From Mucilaginibacter dorajii (GTDB lineage: Bacteria > Bacteroidota > Bacteroidia > Sphingobacteriales > Sphingobacteriaceae), in the NCBI RefSeq assembly GCF_024808255.1, contig NZ_JANTYS010000002.1, forward strand, positions 124,001-188,000: 64,000 nt of DNA, in the 5' to 3' direction. The notes beneath the pieces were generated by a model. The model saw only the letters and a list, made by a program, of their open reading frames with translations, had not been told where the DNA came from and searched no databases. Both the position numbers and the translations under genes were made by a program. Below, piece after piece: positions 51,287 through 60,950 of this stretch. Each line of letters starts with the position of its first letter. Position 1 is the first letter of the stretch.

Positions 51287-52044
51287 CCATAACATTTTTA
51301 GGAACCGGAACATCACAGGGCGTACCTGTTATTGCCTGCGGCTGCGAAGTTTGCACATCTGCCGATAGGCGCGATAACCGGCTGCGCACTTCCATTTTAA
51401 TTGAGGCTGAAGATAAAACCATTGTTATTGATTCGGGACCCGATTTCAGGTACCAGATGTTGCGCGCCGGTGTAAAACATTTGGATGCCATTGTGTTTAC
51501 CCACGAGCACAAAGATCATATTGCCGGGATGGATGACATACGCGCGTTTAATTATTTCCAGGGCGGCCCGGTTGATGTGTATGCCGATGCAAGGGTACGC
51601 AAAGCACTCACACGCGAGTTTCCTTATATTTTTGATGGAACCGGTTATCCCGGAATACCACAGGTTAATGTACATCCTATAGGGTTGGAACCTTTTAATA
51701 TTGGCGAGATTAAGCTTATACCAATTGAAGTTTTGCACTATATGTTACCCGTGCTTGGTTTTAGAGTGAGTGATTTCACCTACATCACCGATGCCAAAAC
51801 AATATCAGAAACCGAAAAACAAAAGATAAAAGGAACAAAAATACTGGTAATCAATGCCTTGCAAAAGGAAAACCACATTTCGCACTTCACTCTTAATGAA
51901 GCTATCAATTTTGCAAAGGATATTGGGGCCGAAACCACCTACCTTACCCACATCAGCCACCGTTTAGGGAAACATGAGGATATTGCGAAAGAACTCCCGC
52001 CAGGCATCTTCCTTTCTTACGACGGATTAGAGCTCAACATGTAA
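51283..52044 (+). CDS. PhnP-like metallo-beta-lactamase-fold hydrolase
   Basis: 253 residues from a GTG start overlapping the preceding stop. The MBL fold shows TITFLGTGTSQGVPVIACGC, the metal-binding HEHKDHIAGMDD, the Asp of YITDAKTIS and the late His in LTHISHRLGK. The CGCEVCTS cysteines and overall layout fit the PhnP/lipoate-like phosphodiesterase subfamily, which cleaves cyclic phosphates. The substrate is not established for Bacteroidota members. Confidence 0.87.
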   Translation: MTITFLGTGTSQGVPVIACGCEVCTSADRRDNRLRTSILIEAEDKTIVIDSGPDFRYQMLRAGVKHLDAIVFTHEHKDHIAGMDDIRAFNYFQGGPVDVYADARVRKALTREFPYIFDGTGYPGIPQVNVHPIGLEPFNIGEIKLIPIEVLHYMLPVLGFRVSDFTYITDAKTISETEKQKIKGTKILVINALQKENHISHFTLNEAINFAKDIGAETTYLTHISHRLGKHEDIAKELPPGIFLSYDGLELNM

Positions 52045-52176
52045 GTATCGCTATTTCAGCGCTTTTGGGAATACTATTTAACAAAAATATTACACAAATG
52101 CAAAATCTTTTTAAGTGTTTGCGTGTTGTTACCACAATTATTGTTTTTGTGTATAATCCCCTATCCCCCTCTGTAA

Positions 52177-52593
52177 ATGGAGTACTTAGTTTATGTAAGC
52201 ACAGCCAAAAGGCTGATGAATGACGAAGAATTATTAGACATTTTAATCAAAGCCCGATCCGAAAATAATGCACACAGTATAACAGGAATGCTTCTTTACA
52301 GCCAGGGCACATTCATACAGGTGCTTGAAGGCGAGAAAGAAAATGTAGACCGGATTTTTAAAAAAATCGAATCAGATACCAGGCATAAAAATGTTATCAA
52401 ACTAATGAATGGGGTGATAAACCAAAGAAATTTCCCTGACTGGTCAATGGCTTTTGCATCGGTAAATTCCGAAATCCTGCAGTCCTTTGAGGGCTTTCTT
52501 GATCCGGCAGATCCAAGTTTTTTAGGTAGCAACAACGATACAACAACAAACATGCTCAGGATATTTGCCCAAACCAATAACCTTACTTATTAA
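52177..52593 (+). CDS. Stand-alone BLUF-domain blue-light photoreceptor
   Basis: 138 residues, almost entirely a BLUF domain. The flavin-switch residues line up with the well-studied AppA protein at the same spacing: Tyr6, Asn30, Gln48, Trp89 and Met91 (AppA 21, 45, 63, 104, 106). Other family stretches include YLVYVSTAKRL, HSITGMLLYSQGTFIQVLEG and the RHKNV turn. It should bind FAD and respond to blue light. No output domain is fused and no partner is adjacent; the preceding gene is 130 bp away and the next is on the other strand. Its target is unknown. Confidence 0.93.
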   Translation: MEYLVYVSTAKRLMNDEELLDILIKARSENNAHSITGMLLYSQGTFIQVLEGEKENVDRIFKKIESDTRHKNVIKLMNGVINQRNFPDWSMAFASVNSEILQSFEGFLDPADPSFLGSNNDTTTNMLRIFAQTNNLTY

Positions 52594-52667
52594 GTAAGCC
52601 CAAGGTTGATTTTGTGCTGCTGTTTGTTGATACCTTTGGAGACCTCTGCTTTGGGAAAAATCATCAA

Positions 52668-53141
52668 CTACAAATCAATATAACTAATCCGCTCTATAGC
52701 GCCATTATATTGGTTGAGATGACCGGTATCATGCGCATCCACACGGCCTTTAATAGTTACATATTTATTATTTATCTGCGTAAACTGGTCGTTGTTGTAC
52801 TGAAACAAGCCAATTTTAGTACCTTTTAAATACAAGGGGCAATCGGGGTTAAAATCTATCCAAATGGCTTGCTTAACAGAATGATCAGCAAAGAGGCTGT
52901 CATTAAACAGTGCGGATTGCTCTGGTGCTTCAACGTATTTGCCGGTAACTTCGACGTATTGCCTATCGTATTTTTTAAGATGGTTGACCAGTTCTGTAAA
53001 AGCCACCCGTTTGTACACCGGTGAGTCATCATCATTACAATCGCTTACAAAAGTTTTGGTGTGACGGCCACAACCAAACAGCAAAGCCGGCAGGATAGCT
53101 GGAAGCAATATTTTTAGCAGGCTTTGGTGCGTAGTCATCAA
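52668..53141 (-). CDS. Small lipoprotein of unknown function
   Basis: 157 residues. A lipoprotein signal with lipobox LLFGC gives an acylated Cys24. The mature part is beta-rich, with FTELVNHLKKYDRQYVEVTGKYV, FADHSVKQAIWIDFNPDCPLYL and the final QYNGAIERISYIDL, resembling small OB-like domains that bind or transport something. I know no name for it. It stands alone, converging with the BLUF gene and divergent from the next. Confidence 0.78.
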   Translation of the reverse strand: MMTTHQSLLKILLPAILPALLFGCGRHTKTFVSDCNDDDSPVYKRVAFTELVNHLKKYDRQYVEVTGKYVEAPEQSALFNDSLFADHSVKQAIWIDFNPDCPLYLKGTKIGLFQYNNDQFTQINNKYVTIKGRVDAHDTGHLNQYNGAIERISYIDL

Positions 53142-53280
53142 ATAAAAAACGATTAGATCTTTGCGAAAGATTGAAGATACCTAATACCCCTGTGAAATAG
53201 ATTAATGTAATGCAATTTATACAGAAACTATACACCCAGTTTACATTTAAGCATTACTTTTAACGCCACAACCACCCTTT

Positions 53281-54888
53281 ATGAAAATCACTTCTATTGT
53301 AACCCTATTGGCATTTTTAGCAATTGGTGCCAATGCGCAGCAAAAAGTAATCCCACTATACGCCGGTGCCGCACCCGGATCAGAAGATTGGAACTGGAGC
53401 GAGGGCGTAACCTATAACAACCAGTACAATACACAAAAGGTTTATAATGTAACACGCCCTACGCTAACCGCCTTTTTACCAGATGCGGCCATTGCTACCG
53501 GTACCGCCGTAATCATTTGCCCCGGCGGAAGCTTTACTACCTTAAATGTTACCATGGAAGGCAGCGACGAAGCCAAATGGTTTAACCAGCATGGCGTGGC
53601 CGCTTTTGTATTAAAATACAGGGTAATGCACAGCTTTACCGACGATCCTGTAAAAGAACTTGCCGAAAGGAGAACTAAAAAAGATTACACCGATGAGGTA
53701 ACCAAAATAGTTTACCTGGGCATTGCCGATGCGCGCAATGCCATAGCCTATGTACGTGAGCACGCCGCCGAATATGGCGTATCGCCACAACGGGTTGGCA
53801 TTATGGGCTTTTCGGCAGGCGGCACGTTAGCTGCTGCTACGGCTTATGGTTATACTGCCGCGAATAAGCCAGATTTTGTGGCTCCTATCTATCCATTCTT
53901 TCCCGAAAAACTGCAAACGACTATCGCCGCTGATGCCCCGCCTATGTTTTTGGCCGCCGCTACCGATGACGAGCTTGGCCTTGCGCCGCATAGTGTTGAG
54001 ATCTACAGCAAATGGATAGCAGCAAAACACCCTGCCGAACTGCACGTGTACGCCAAAGGAGGCCACGGTTTTGGATCGCGCAGGCAGGATATTCCTACCG
54101 ATACCTGGATGGAACGCTTTGGCGACTGGCTTGATCTGGAAGGTTTCCTTACCCCCATCGATCCTAAAATAAAATCGCCCAAACAAAGGGCGATAGATGA
54201 TGAAAATAATCATAAAAACCGGGAGGCCGGTTTTCATAAAGACTGGGCAAATATTAAGCGCTACCAGGCCGATAACGAAAAAGTACCAGCACCTGCTCCC
54301 GGCGAAAAGCGGGTAGTTTATATGGGGGATTCGATAACCGATTTTTGGTTAGGGGCCGACCCTGACTTCTGGAAAGGAAAACCTTATTACGACCGTGGCA
54401 TCAGCGGACAAACTACAACGCAAATGCTGGTTCGTTTCAGAGATGATGTGATTGATTTAAAACCAGCCGTTGTAGTGATCCTGGCCGGCATCAATGATAT
54501 TGCCGAAAACAATGGCCCCATTAAGCTGGAAGATGTATTTGGCAACATTAAATCGATGGCTATACTGGCAAGGGAGGCTAACATTAAAGTGGTGCTATCA
54601 TCCACCTTACCAGCCTTTGCTTTTCCATGGAAACCAACCATGCAACCGGCACCCAAAGTGATGGCACTGAATGCCATGATCAAAGACTTTGCAGAGAAGA
54701 ACCAGATGGTTTACCTCGATTATTTTTCGGCCATGGCCGATGAACGCAACGGCTTGCCTTCAAATTTGGCGAAAGATGGTGTGCACCCTACTCTTGCAGG
54801 TTACAGGGTCATGGAGCCGCTGGTGGAGAAGGCGATTGCGGAGAGCCTCACCCAACCCTCTCCAAAGGAGAGGGCTTTAAAAAAGTAA
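53281..54888 (+). CDS. Secreted alpha/beta-hydrolase plus SGNH-hydrolase fusion
   Basis: 535 residues with signal peptide ending near ANAQ. The N-terminal ~270 residues are an alpha/beta hydrolase with the nucleophile Ser in GIMGFSAGGTL and a late His in KGGHGFGSR. The C-terminal ~210 residues are an SGNH hydrolase with GDSITD (Ser), ILAGINDI (Gly/Asn) and DGVHPTLAGY (Asp/His). Both halves are carbohydrate-esterase types, so it probably removes acyl groups from plant polysaccharide. The final residues (about ESLTQPSPKERALKK) are encoded by a CCCTCTCC/GGAGAGGG hairpin repeat at 54856, so the true end may be shorter or the repeat serves as a terminator. Confidence 0.87.
   Translation: MKITSIVTLLAFLAIGANAQQKVIPLYAGAAPGSEDWNWSEGVTYNNQYNTQKVYNVTRPTLTAFLPDAAIATGTAVIICPGGSFTTLNVTMEGSDEAKWFNQHGVAAFVLKYRVMHSFTDDPVKELAERRTKKDYTDEVTKIVYLGIADARNAIAYVREHAAEYGVSPQRVGIMGFSAGGTLAAATAYGYTAANKPDFVAPIYPFFPEKLQTTIAADAPPMFLAAATDDELGLAPHSVEIYSKWIAAKHPAELHVYAKGGHGFGSRRQDIPTDTWMERFGDWLDLEGFLTPIDPKIKSPKQRAIDDENNHKNREAGFHKDWANIKRYQADNEKVPAPAPGEKRVVYMGDSITDFWLGADPDFWKGKPYYDRGISGQTTTQMLVRFRDDVIDLKPAVVVILAGINDIAENNGPIKLEDVFGNIKSMAILAREANIKVVLSSTLPAFAFPWKPTMQPAPKVMALNAMIKDFAEKNQMVYLDYFSAMADERNGLPSNLAKDGVHPTLAGYRVMEPLVEKAIAESLTQPSPKERALKK
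54856..54880 (+). terminator. CT-rich hairpin at the end of the esterase gene
   Basis: CCCTCTCC-AAA-GGAGAGGG is a perfect 8-bp stem followed by CTTTAAAAAA. It lies inside the last codons of the esterase frame. Related hairpins occur at 9622-9645 and 54921-54938, so the same repeat may be used as a terminator. Confidence 0.5.
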
Positions 54889-54920
54889 TTCAAAAAAGCA
54901 TCCATAAGATATTTTTTAAG

Positions 54921-54938
54921 TCTCCCCTTTAGGGGAGA
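54921..54938. repeat. TCTCCCC/GGGGAGA hairpin between converging genes
   Basis: A perfect 7-bp stem with TTTA loop lies between the esterase gene (plus) and the GH5 gene (minus), whose stop codon falls just inside the flanking repeat sequence. It belongs to the same CT-rich hairpin family. Confidence 0.55.
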
Positions 54939-54939
54939 T

Positions 54940-55920
54940 TTAGAGGGGCTTCGGCTGTCTCAATAGTTCCCTGATAAACAATCCTGCGGGCGTTAAATTG
55001 GCCTCTGTCCAGCCACCATATATGGGGGCACCAGCTTGTAAAATGGCGGTGGTTTCGTGTTTATCGGTAATATTCCAGTTGGCCCAGCTCAGGTGATTAT
55101 CTATTAACCACTTTACCCAGGTTTGGGTTTTTGATAGGTTAAACTCCCCGTCGCCATTTGATTCGCCAACACCCCATTCAGTAATCATCAACGGCAGACC
55201 AAGCTTAATTGCCTTATTAGCTTTGGCCCGTAGAGCTTCCTGGTGATTGGGGTCGCTGGCGTAAAAATGGAACGAGTACACAATATTATTGTAGCCAATT
55301 ATTGGATCGGTTGCTGCTATATCCACATCCTGATCCCAGTGCGGGCTTCCCACCACAATCACCGCGTTTTTATCGTATTTACGAATTACGGGGATCACCT
55401 GCAAAGCATATTCTTTCACGGTTTTCCAATTGGCTTTTGCAGGTTCGTTATAGATTTCGTAGATAACGTTGGGTACACCGGCGTACTTTTTTGTCATCTG
55501 CTTAAAAAAATCTTTGGATTCATTCATATGATTTTCGGCATGATGGTCGTGCCAATCTATCAATACATAGATGCCATCTTTTATAGCAGCATCAACCACG
55601 TCGGTGATTAGCTTTTGCTGTTTATCGGGTTGTTGCAGATAACCTCCATTGGGTTCAACCCCCATAGAGGCACGTATAATAGATACTTTAAAATCATTGG
55701 CAAGCCAGTTAACCACACCAGGGTTGTAGTATTTTTGACCTTGCCACAAAGTCCATGAAAAACTGATACCACGCAATTGTGGTTCTATCCCCTGCCCGTT
55801 TACCAGTTTGCCATTCTGCACTTTTAGCACGCCGTTACGGGCAACAGGTGTTAAATTTTGCGCTTTTGAGGCTTTAAAAACTATCAAAGCAAATAAAATC
55901 GGCAATACCCCTCTCATCAT
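54940..55920 (-). CDS. Glycoside hydrolase family 5 (cellulase-like), secreted
   Basis: 326 residues with signal peptide near SKAQ. The TIM-barrel landmarks are LRGISFSWTLWQG, IRASMGVEPNGG, VLIDWHDHHAEN, the acid/base Glu in VIYEIYNEP and the nucleophile Glu in LMITEWGVGE, with WANWNITDKHE near the end. It should act on beta-1,4-glucan or a related glycan in the periplasm or outside. It lies head-to-tail opposite the esterase gene. No carbohydrate-binding module is fused. The last codons run into a repeat. Confidence 0.93.
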   Translation of the reverse strand: MMRGVLPILFALIVFKASKAQNLTPVARNGVLKVQNGKLVNGQGIEPQLRGISFSWTLWQGQKYYNPGVVNWLANDFKVSIIRASMGVEPNGGYLQQPDKQQKLITDVVDAAIKDGIYVLIDWHDHHAENHMNESKDFFKQMTKKYAGVPNVIYEIYNEPAKANWKTVKEYALQVIPVIRKYDKNAVIVVGSPHWDQDVDIAATDPIIGYNNIVYSFHFYASDPNHQEALRAKANKAIKLGLPLMITEWGVGESNGDGEFNLSKTQTWVKWLIDNHLSWANWNITDKHETTAILQAGAPIYGGWTEANLTPAGLFIRELLRQPKPL

Positions 55921-56136
55921 TTTATAATTGGATAGGCCAATGTAAAAAATGAGATTTTATAAATGCCGGTTTGCAAAAATTGCATCATAGTATGATAAAA
56001 TTGACCAAGATGCCGGATACGGGTGCCTAAAGTAAAAGCTCATTTTATCTCTTGGAGATTACCTGATAGATGGCTTATCTTAGGGTATCATTTGCATTAA
56101 TAAACAATTGCCTGTCGCTATTGATTATCCCCCGCC

Positions 56137-56643
56137 ATGAAAAAACTATTACTGTGCCTTTTATTTACTACCGCCCTATCATTAACTCTGCACGCGCAGG
56201 ATACCACTTTGGTAAAAAACCAGGCTAATATGGTAGCCAAAGCCATGATAGCCGGCGACTATAAAACCCTGGTTAACTACATGTACCCCAAAGCGGTGCA
56301 AATGGGCGGCGGCAAGGAGAAAATGATTGCCCTGGTTACAAACGGCATGCAGCAAATGAAAACCCAGGGCATAACGTTTGAAAGTGTAAAGGTTGATGCC
56401 CCGGGCAAGTTTTACAAAGCCGGCACCGAGATCCATTGTCTTTTACCCGAAACCATTATTTTACAACTACCCAATGCCCGTATTGCCAGCCATAGCAGTA
56501 TGCTGGGCATCAGCAGCGATGGCGGCAAAAGCTGGTCGTTTTTAGACATGAATAATTCAAGCGCGGCACAGGTAAAACAGATCCTCCCTAATTTTAACCC
56601 GGACCTGCAGATACCAAAGGCCACTACTGAGCGCTTAGATTAG
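56137..56643 (+). CDS. Secreted protein of unknown function
   Basis: 168 residues. A signal peptide ends near LHAQ. The mature part has a helix-rich start (NQANMVAKAMIAGDYKTLVNYMYPKAVQMGGG) and a beta half with LLPETIILQLPN and MLGISSDGGKSWSFLDM, which resembles NTF2-like or SnoaL-like small folds. No catalytic residues are clear. It may be co-transcribed with the AraC regulator that follows at 46 bp. Confidence 0.75.
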   Translation: MKKLLLCLLFTTALSLTLHAQDTTLVKNQANMVAKAMIAGDYKTLVNYMYPKAVQMGGGKEKMIALVTNGMQQMKTQGITFESVKVDAPGKFYKAGTEIHCLLPETIILQLPNARIASHSSMLGISSDGGKSWSFLDMNNSSAAQVKQILPNFNPDLQIPKATTERLD

Positions 56644-56689
56644 CCATTTTGTACCGAAAACATTTAACTTGTCCTTTTTTAAAACTATA

Positions 56690-57547
56690 ATGACCAGTAT
56701 ATACATACCGCAAGCTACCGAAAACCAAAAAAGGATAACTGCCGGTGATATATCATTTGTGCATTATACCGAGCGGGACAGCCTGCAAAAGAGCCGGGTA
56801 GTATTTAACTGCTATACAATCAGCTTTGTTACTAATGGCGAGAAAGCCATTTTTAGGCCATCCAACAACACCGTAGTAAGCACCGGCGAAGGCATCGTAA
56901 TACCCGAGGGCAATTCCATTATGGCCGAGCATACCCTTAACGAATATCAATACAGCAGCGTATTGGTATTTTTCCCGGCGAGGTTGGCTCATGATTTTTT
57001 GAACAGGCATAAGCTTACCGCAAAACCATCGGCAGTAAAAGAAACCGATTACATCAAGTTCAAGCAAACCAATTACTTTGCCGGGTATATTAAAAGCTTG
57101 CAGGCGCTTATTGACGAGGGCCGAAATTTACCTTATGAATTGGCGGCCACCAAAGTAGAAGAATTGCTGTTGGTTTTGTTACAAAGTCATGGGGCGCAGC
57201 TCATCAGCCTGTTAAAAAGCAACGCGCCATCGCCCGAATTAATATTAAGAAACGTAGTAGAAAACAATCTTTTCAATAACCTAAGCCTTGATGAGCTGGC
57301 CTTTTTATCAAACAAAAGCCTGGCCTCGTTTAAGCGCGATTTCGAGAAGGCGTATCACATCGCCCCGGGCAAATACATCCGCGAGCGTAAGCTTGAAATG
57401 GCCCGGCTGCAGTTAGAACAAGGCAAGAACGCCACATCGCTTTATATTGATTTTGGATACGATACCCTATCTAACTTTTCATCGGCCTTTAAAAAGAAAT
57501 TTGGTGTAAGCCCAAAACAATACCAGTTGAACGTGCAAACAGTTTGA
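56690..57547 (+). CDS. AraC-family transcriptional regulator
   Basis: About 285 residues from ATG 56690; a TTG at 56669 is a weaker start. The N-terminal cupin-like half (about 1-150) would bind an effector. The C-terminal HTH pair shows NNLSLDELAFLSNKSLASFKRDF and the second helix FGYDTLSNFSSAFKKKFGVSP. Members of this type control small operons, often for stress or carbon use. The target is unknown; a PEBP protein gene follows 89 bp later. Confidence 0.87.
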   Translation: MTSIYIPQATENQKRITAGDISFVHYTERDSLQKSRVVFNCYTISFVTNGEKAIFRPSNNTVVSTGEGIVIPEGNSIMAEHTLNEYQYSSVLVFFPARLAHDFLNRHKLTAKPSAVKETDYIKFKQTNYFAGYIKSLQALIDEGRNLPYELAATKVEELLLVLLQSHGAQLISLLKSNAPSPELILRNVVENNLFNNLSLDELAFLSNKSLASFKRDFEKAYHIAPGKYIRERKLEMARLQLEQGKNATSLYIDFGYDTLSNFSSAFKKKFGVSPKQYQLNVQTV

Positions 57548-57636
57548 GCCGTTTGCAATAGTTTTTGAGCCGTCGCCATTAACTGCACCTGGCCCATTCA
57601 ACGCACTTTTGGGTAATTAATATTATTCAAAAGATT

Positions 57637-58179
57637 ATGAAAACATTCATCTTATTTTTATTTGCTGCTACATGCAGCCTAAGCACAAAAGCGCAAACAT
57701 TCACCATTAAAAGTGCAGATCTTGGCGGCCAGTTTACCAACGAGTTCACCTCAAATACCTTTGGCTGCAATGGGGCCAATAAATCGCCGGCATTGGAGTG
57801 GCAAAACGCGCCGGAGGGTACACAAAGCTTCGCCGTTACCATGTATGATCCGCAGGCACCAACCGGCAGCGGCTGGTGGCACTGGGTTATTTTTGATATC
57901 CCAGCCAATATCCATCAGCTTAAACAAGGCGCGGGTAGCACATCGACAGGGATAGCACCCGCGGGCAGCATTCAAAATAATACCGATTTTGGCGTTGCCG
58001 GCTATGGTGGCCCATGTCCGCCCGAAAATGATGCCGCGCACGGGTACATTATTACTGTTTACGCATTGAAGGTTGCTAAGCTTGGCTTAGATGGTAAAAA
58101 CTCCGCTGCTTTAACCGGGTTTATGTTGAACCATAATGTGATAGCTAAGGCATCGTTGATGGTTTATGCTAAGAGGTAG
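57637..58179 (+). CDS. YbhB/YbcL-type PEBP protein, secreted
   Basis: 180 residues with a signal peptide ending near STKAQ. PEBP features are plain: KSPALEWQNAPEGTQSFAVT, the ligand-site MYDPQAPTGSGWWHWVIFDIP, and NDFGVAGYGGPCPPEN-like phosphate-site sequence near residue 122 followed by HGYIITVYAL. Bacterial members bind anionic ligands but have no known role. It may belong with the upstream AraC gene. Confidence 0.92.
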   Translation: MKTFILFLFAATCSLSTKAQTFTIKSADLGGQFTNEFTSNTFGCNGANKSPALEWQNAPEGTQSFAVTMYDPQAPTGSGWWHWVIFDIPANIHQLKQGAGSTSTGIAPAGSIQNNTDFGVAGYGGPCPPENDAAHGYIITVYALKVAKLGLDGKNSAALTGFMLNHNVIAKASLMVYAKR

Positions 58180-58338
58180 ACAGTTATAACTTTAAAAACT
58201 CACCACCATAGCGATGGCTTTAAAACCCATCGCTATTTAAAACGCGGTTAAGCCCTATACCACCTGTAACATTTTACGCCGATAATCTTTAATTAGCCAA
58301 ATATTTTGTTACTTGTAAAAGCTTTTCAAAAACCGGGT

Positions 58339-59970
58339 ATGCACAGAAGAAATTTCCTTAAAACAGGCTCATTAGCAGGATTAACCATATCAACCTTAGT
58401 TGCTGCATCATGCAGCGCGCCAGCGGCTGATGATAAAAAAACCGATACTACCGCAACCGATAGTAAGGATGATCTGTTTGAGCTATCCGAAGCCACGATA
58501 ACCGGCCTGCAGGAAAAAATGAAATCCAAACAATATACCTCGCGCCTGCTTACCGAACTGTACCTGAAACGCATTGACGAAATAGATAAAAACGGACCTA
58601 AACTAAATTCGGTTATCGAACTGAATAAAGACGCCCTAAACATGGCCGATGCCATGGATAAGGAACGCGCAGCCGGAAAAGTGCGCGGCCCTTTACACGG
58701 CATCCCGGTACTCATCAAAGACAATATCAACACCGGCGATAACATGCACACTACTGCAGGCTCATTAGCCTTAGCCGATAACTTTGCCAAACAGGATGCA
58801 TTTATTGTACACAAACTGCGCGAAGCCGGTGCTGTGCTGTTAGGCAAAACCAATTTGAGTGAGTGGGCCAACTTCCGGTCTAACCACTCTACCAGTGCAT
58901 GGAGCAGCCGGGGTGGGCAAACCAAATGCCCTTATATCCTTGATCGTAATCCAAGCGGCTCAAGCGCCGGATCAGGATCGGCAGTGGCGGCTAATTTGTG
59001 CACCATAGCGATAGGTACTGAGACGGATGGCTCCATTGTATCGCCATCATCAGTAAATGGCCTGGTGGGCATTAAACCAACTGTAGGGCTATGGAGTCGC
59101 TCGGGTATTATCCCCATCTCAAAAACCCAGGATACTGCAGGCCCAATGGCCCGCACGGTAAGGGATGCAGCGATATTTTTAGGGGCATTAGCAGGTGTCG
59201 ATCCGCAGGATAGTTTTACCCTGGCTGGCAAAGGCAAAGCCGAAACAGATTATACCAAATTCTTAGATGCCAACGGCTTGCAAGGCAAACGCCTGGGTAT
59301 CGAAAAATCGGCTTTGGAGGGCAATCCCGGTATGGAGGCTTTATTGCAGGAAGCCATAAACGTTTTGAAAGCTAAGGGTGCCACCATTGTTGAAATAGAA
59401 CTGACCAAACAACTTAAAGACATCGGCAAAAATGAGTTTACTGTTTTGGTTTACGAGTTTAAAGATGGCCTTAACCAATATCTAAGCAATGCCAACAGCA
59501 AAGTAAAAACACTGGCCGATGTTATCGCCTACAACAAGCAGAACGAGGCTAAAGCCATGCCCTTTTTTAAACAGGAAACTTTAGAATATTCCCAAACCAA
59601 AGGCGATCTGAACACCAAAGAATACCTGGATGCCATAAAGCAAACCAATGCCGGCACCCGCAAAGTGATAGATAAAATGTTGGCCGATAACAAACTGGAC
59701 GCCCTCATCGGCCCAACCAATGGCCCGGCCGTGTGTATCGACCTGGTGAATGGCGATTATGACAACGGCTTTGGGTTTTCGAGCCCGGCGGCTATGGCCG
59801 GTTACCCGCATATCACCGTACCTATGGGCCTGCTTCATGGTTTACCAATCGGGCTATCATTCTTTAGCACGGCCTGGCACGAGGGCGAGATCATTAAATT
59901 GGGTTATGCTTATGAACAAGCCAGCAAAAAAAGAGTTAAGCCATTGTTTAAGGTTGATTTGTTAGGTTAA
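58339..59970 (+). CDS. Amidase-signature enzyme, exported
   Basis: About 543 residues from ATG 58339; an earlier frame to 58306 is less likely. The N-terminus RRNFLKTGSLAGLTISTLVAASC combines a twin-arginine signal with a lipobox-like Cys. The Ser-cisSer-Lys triad is present: Lys in IPVLIKDNINTG, the cis-Ser in GSSAGSGSAVA, and the nucleophile Ser in TETDGSIVSPS. It hydrolyses amides in the periplasm; the substrate is unknown. Residues 27-45 are a Thr/Asp-rich linker. Confidence 0.9.
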   Translation: MHRRNFLKTGSLAGLTISTLVAASCSAPAADDKKTDTTATDSKDDLFELSEATITGLQEKMKSKQYTSRLLTELYLKRIDEIDKNGPKLNSVIELNKDALNMADAMDKERAAGKVRGPLHGIPVLIKDNINTGDNMHTTAGSLALADNFAKQDAFIVHKLREAGAVLLGKTNLSEWANFRSNHSTSAWSSRGGQTKCPYILDRNPSGSSAGSGSAVAANLCTIAIGTETDGSIVSPSSVNGLVGIKPTVGLWSRSGIIPISKTQDTAGPMARTVRDAAIFLGALAGVDPQDSFTLAGKGKAETDYTKFLDANGLQGKRLGIEKSALEGNPGMEALLQEAINVLKAKGATIVEIELTKQLKDIGKNEFTVLVYEFKDGLNQYLSNANSKVKTLADVIAYNKQNEAKAMPFFKQETLEYSQTKGDLNTKEYLDAIKQTNAGTRKVIDKMLADNKLDALIGPTNGPAVCIDLVNGDYDNGFGFSSPAAMAGYPHITVPMGLLHGLPIGLSFFSTAWHEGEIIKLGYAYEQASKKRVKPLFKVDLLG

Positions 59971-60023
59971 TTAACTTTGCCCAAGAGATCAGCTCAATTA
60001 AAACAGTCATTTAATTATCTACA

Positions 60024-60950
60024 ATGGAATTTGGCAAAGTATCACCAGAACAATTAGCCTCAATTGATTTTACACTACCTGCGGACACTGAATTTACCAT
60101 CAGTACCCTTACCAACACTAAAAACAGCGAACCCTTGCAGGTACATGTTGGCTGTGCCAAGTGGGGGCGCAAGGAATGGATAGGCCAGATCTATCCGCCT
60201 AAAACCAAGGACGCCAATTTTTTGGATGAGTACGTGAAGCATTTCGACTGCATCGAGCTGAATGCCACCTTTTACAATGCTTACCCGCCAGAAACCATTG
60301 CCAAGTGGAAGGATAAAGCACTAAGCAATCCCGATTTTAAGTTTTGCCCTAAGTTTACGCAGAGCATCAGCCACATCCGCCGACTTAAAAATGCCGATGA
60401 TATTACCACCACGTTTTACCAAAGCATGCTGGCCTTTGGCGAAAAATTAGGCCCGCTGTTTTTGCAGCTGAGCGATAATTATACACCCAAAAGCTTTCCC
60501 GAGTTGAAGGCTTACCTGGAGTCGCTACCCAAGGATATGCCTGTTTTTGTGGAGCTGCGGCATAAAGAATGGTTTTCTGTAAAGGAGAACAGCGAAAAGG
60601 TTTTCCAGCTGTTTCATGAGCTTAATATCGGATCGATCATCACCGATGCCTCGGGCCGCCGGGATGTGGTGCACATGACCCTCCCTACGCCCCATGCCTT
60701 CATCCGCTTTGTGGGTTGTACCGATAAGGAAGGCGAATACGGCATTGATAAAGCCCGTTTGGATGAATGGGTTGCCCGCATTAAGGAATGGCAGGAACTG
60801 GGCCTTAAATCCGTTTGGTTTTTTATGCACCAACACGACGAACGCTTTTCGCCCGTTCTATCCGATTACGTGACCGACGGGCTCAACAAAGCTTTAGGCT
60901 TAAACCTGCTTCGCCCCAAATTCATTGAACAGCAGGGCAGCATGTTTTAG
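60024..60950 (+). CDS. DUF72 domain protein
   Basis: 308 residues. Family stretches include HVGCAKWGRKEWIGQIYPP, FDCIELNATFYNAYPPETIAKW, FCPKFTQSISHIRRL, VELRHKEWF and a late ITDASGRRD followed by FIRFVGC. The fold is a TIM-barrel relative of unknown function (the YecE family). The first ~35 residues are variable. It overlaps the DUF1345 gene on the other strand by 4 bp, so the two converge and share no promoter. Confidence 0.92.
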   Translation: MEFGKVSPEQLASIDFTLPADTEFTISTLTNTKNSEPLQVHVGCAKWGRKEWIGQIYPPKTKDANFLDEYVKHFDCIELNATFYNAYPPETIAKWKDKALSNPDFKFCPKFTQSISHIRRLKNADDITTTFYQSMLAFGEKLGPLFLQLSDNYTPKSFPELKAYLESLPKDMPVFVELRHKEWFSVKENSEKVFQLFHELNIGSIITDASGRRDVVHMTLPTPHAFIRFVGCTDKEGEYGIDKARLDEWVARIKEWQELGLKSVWFFMHQHDERFSPVLSDYVTDGLNKALGLNLLRPKFIEQQGSMF

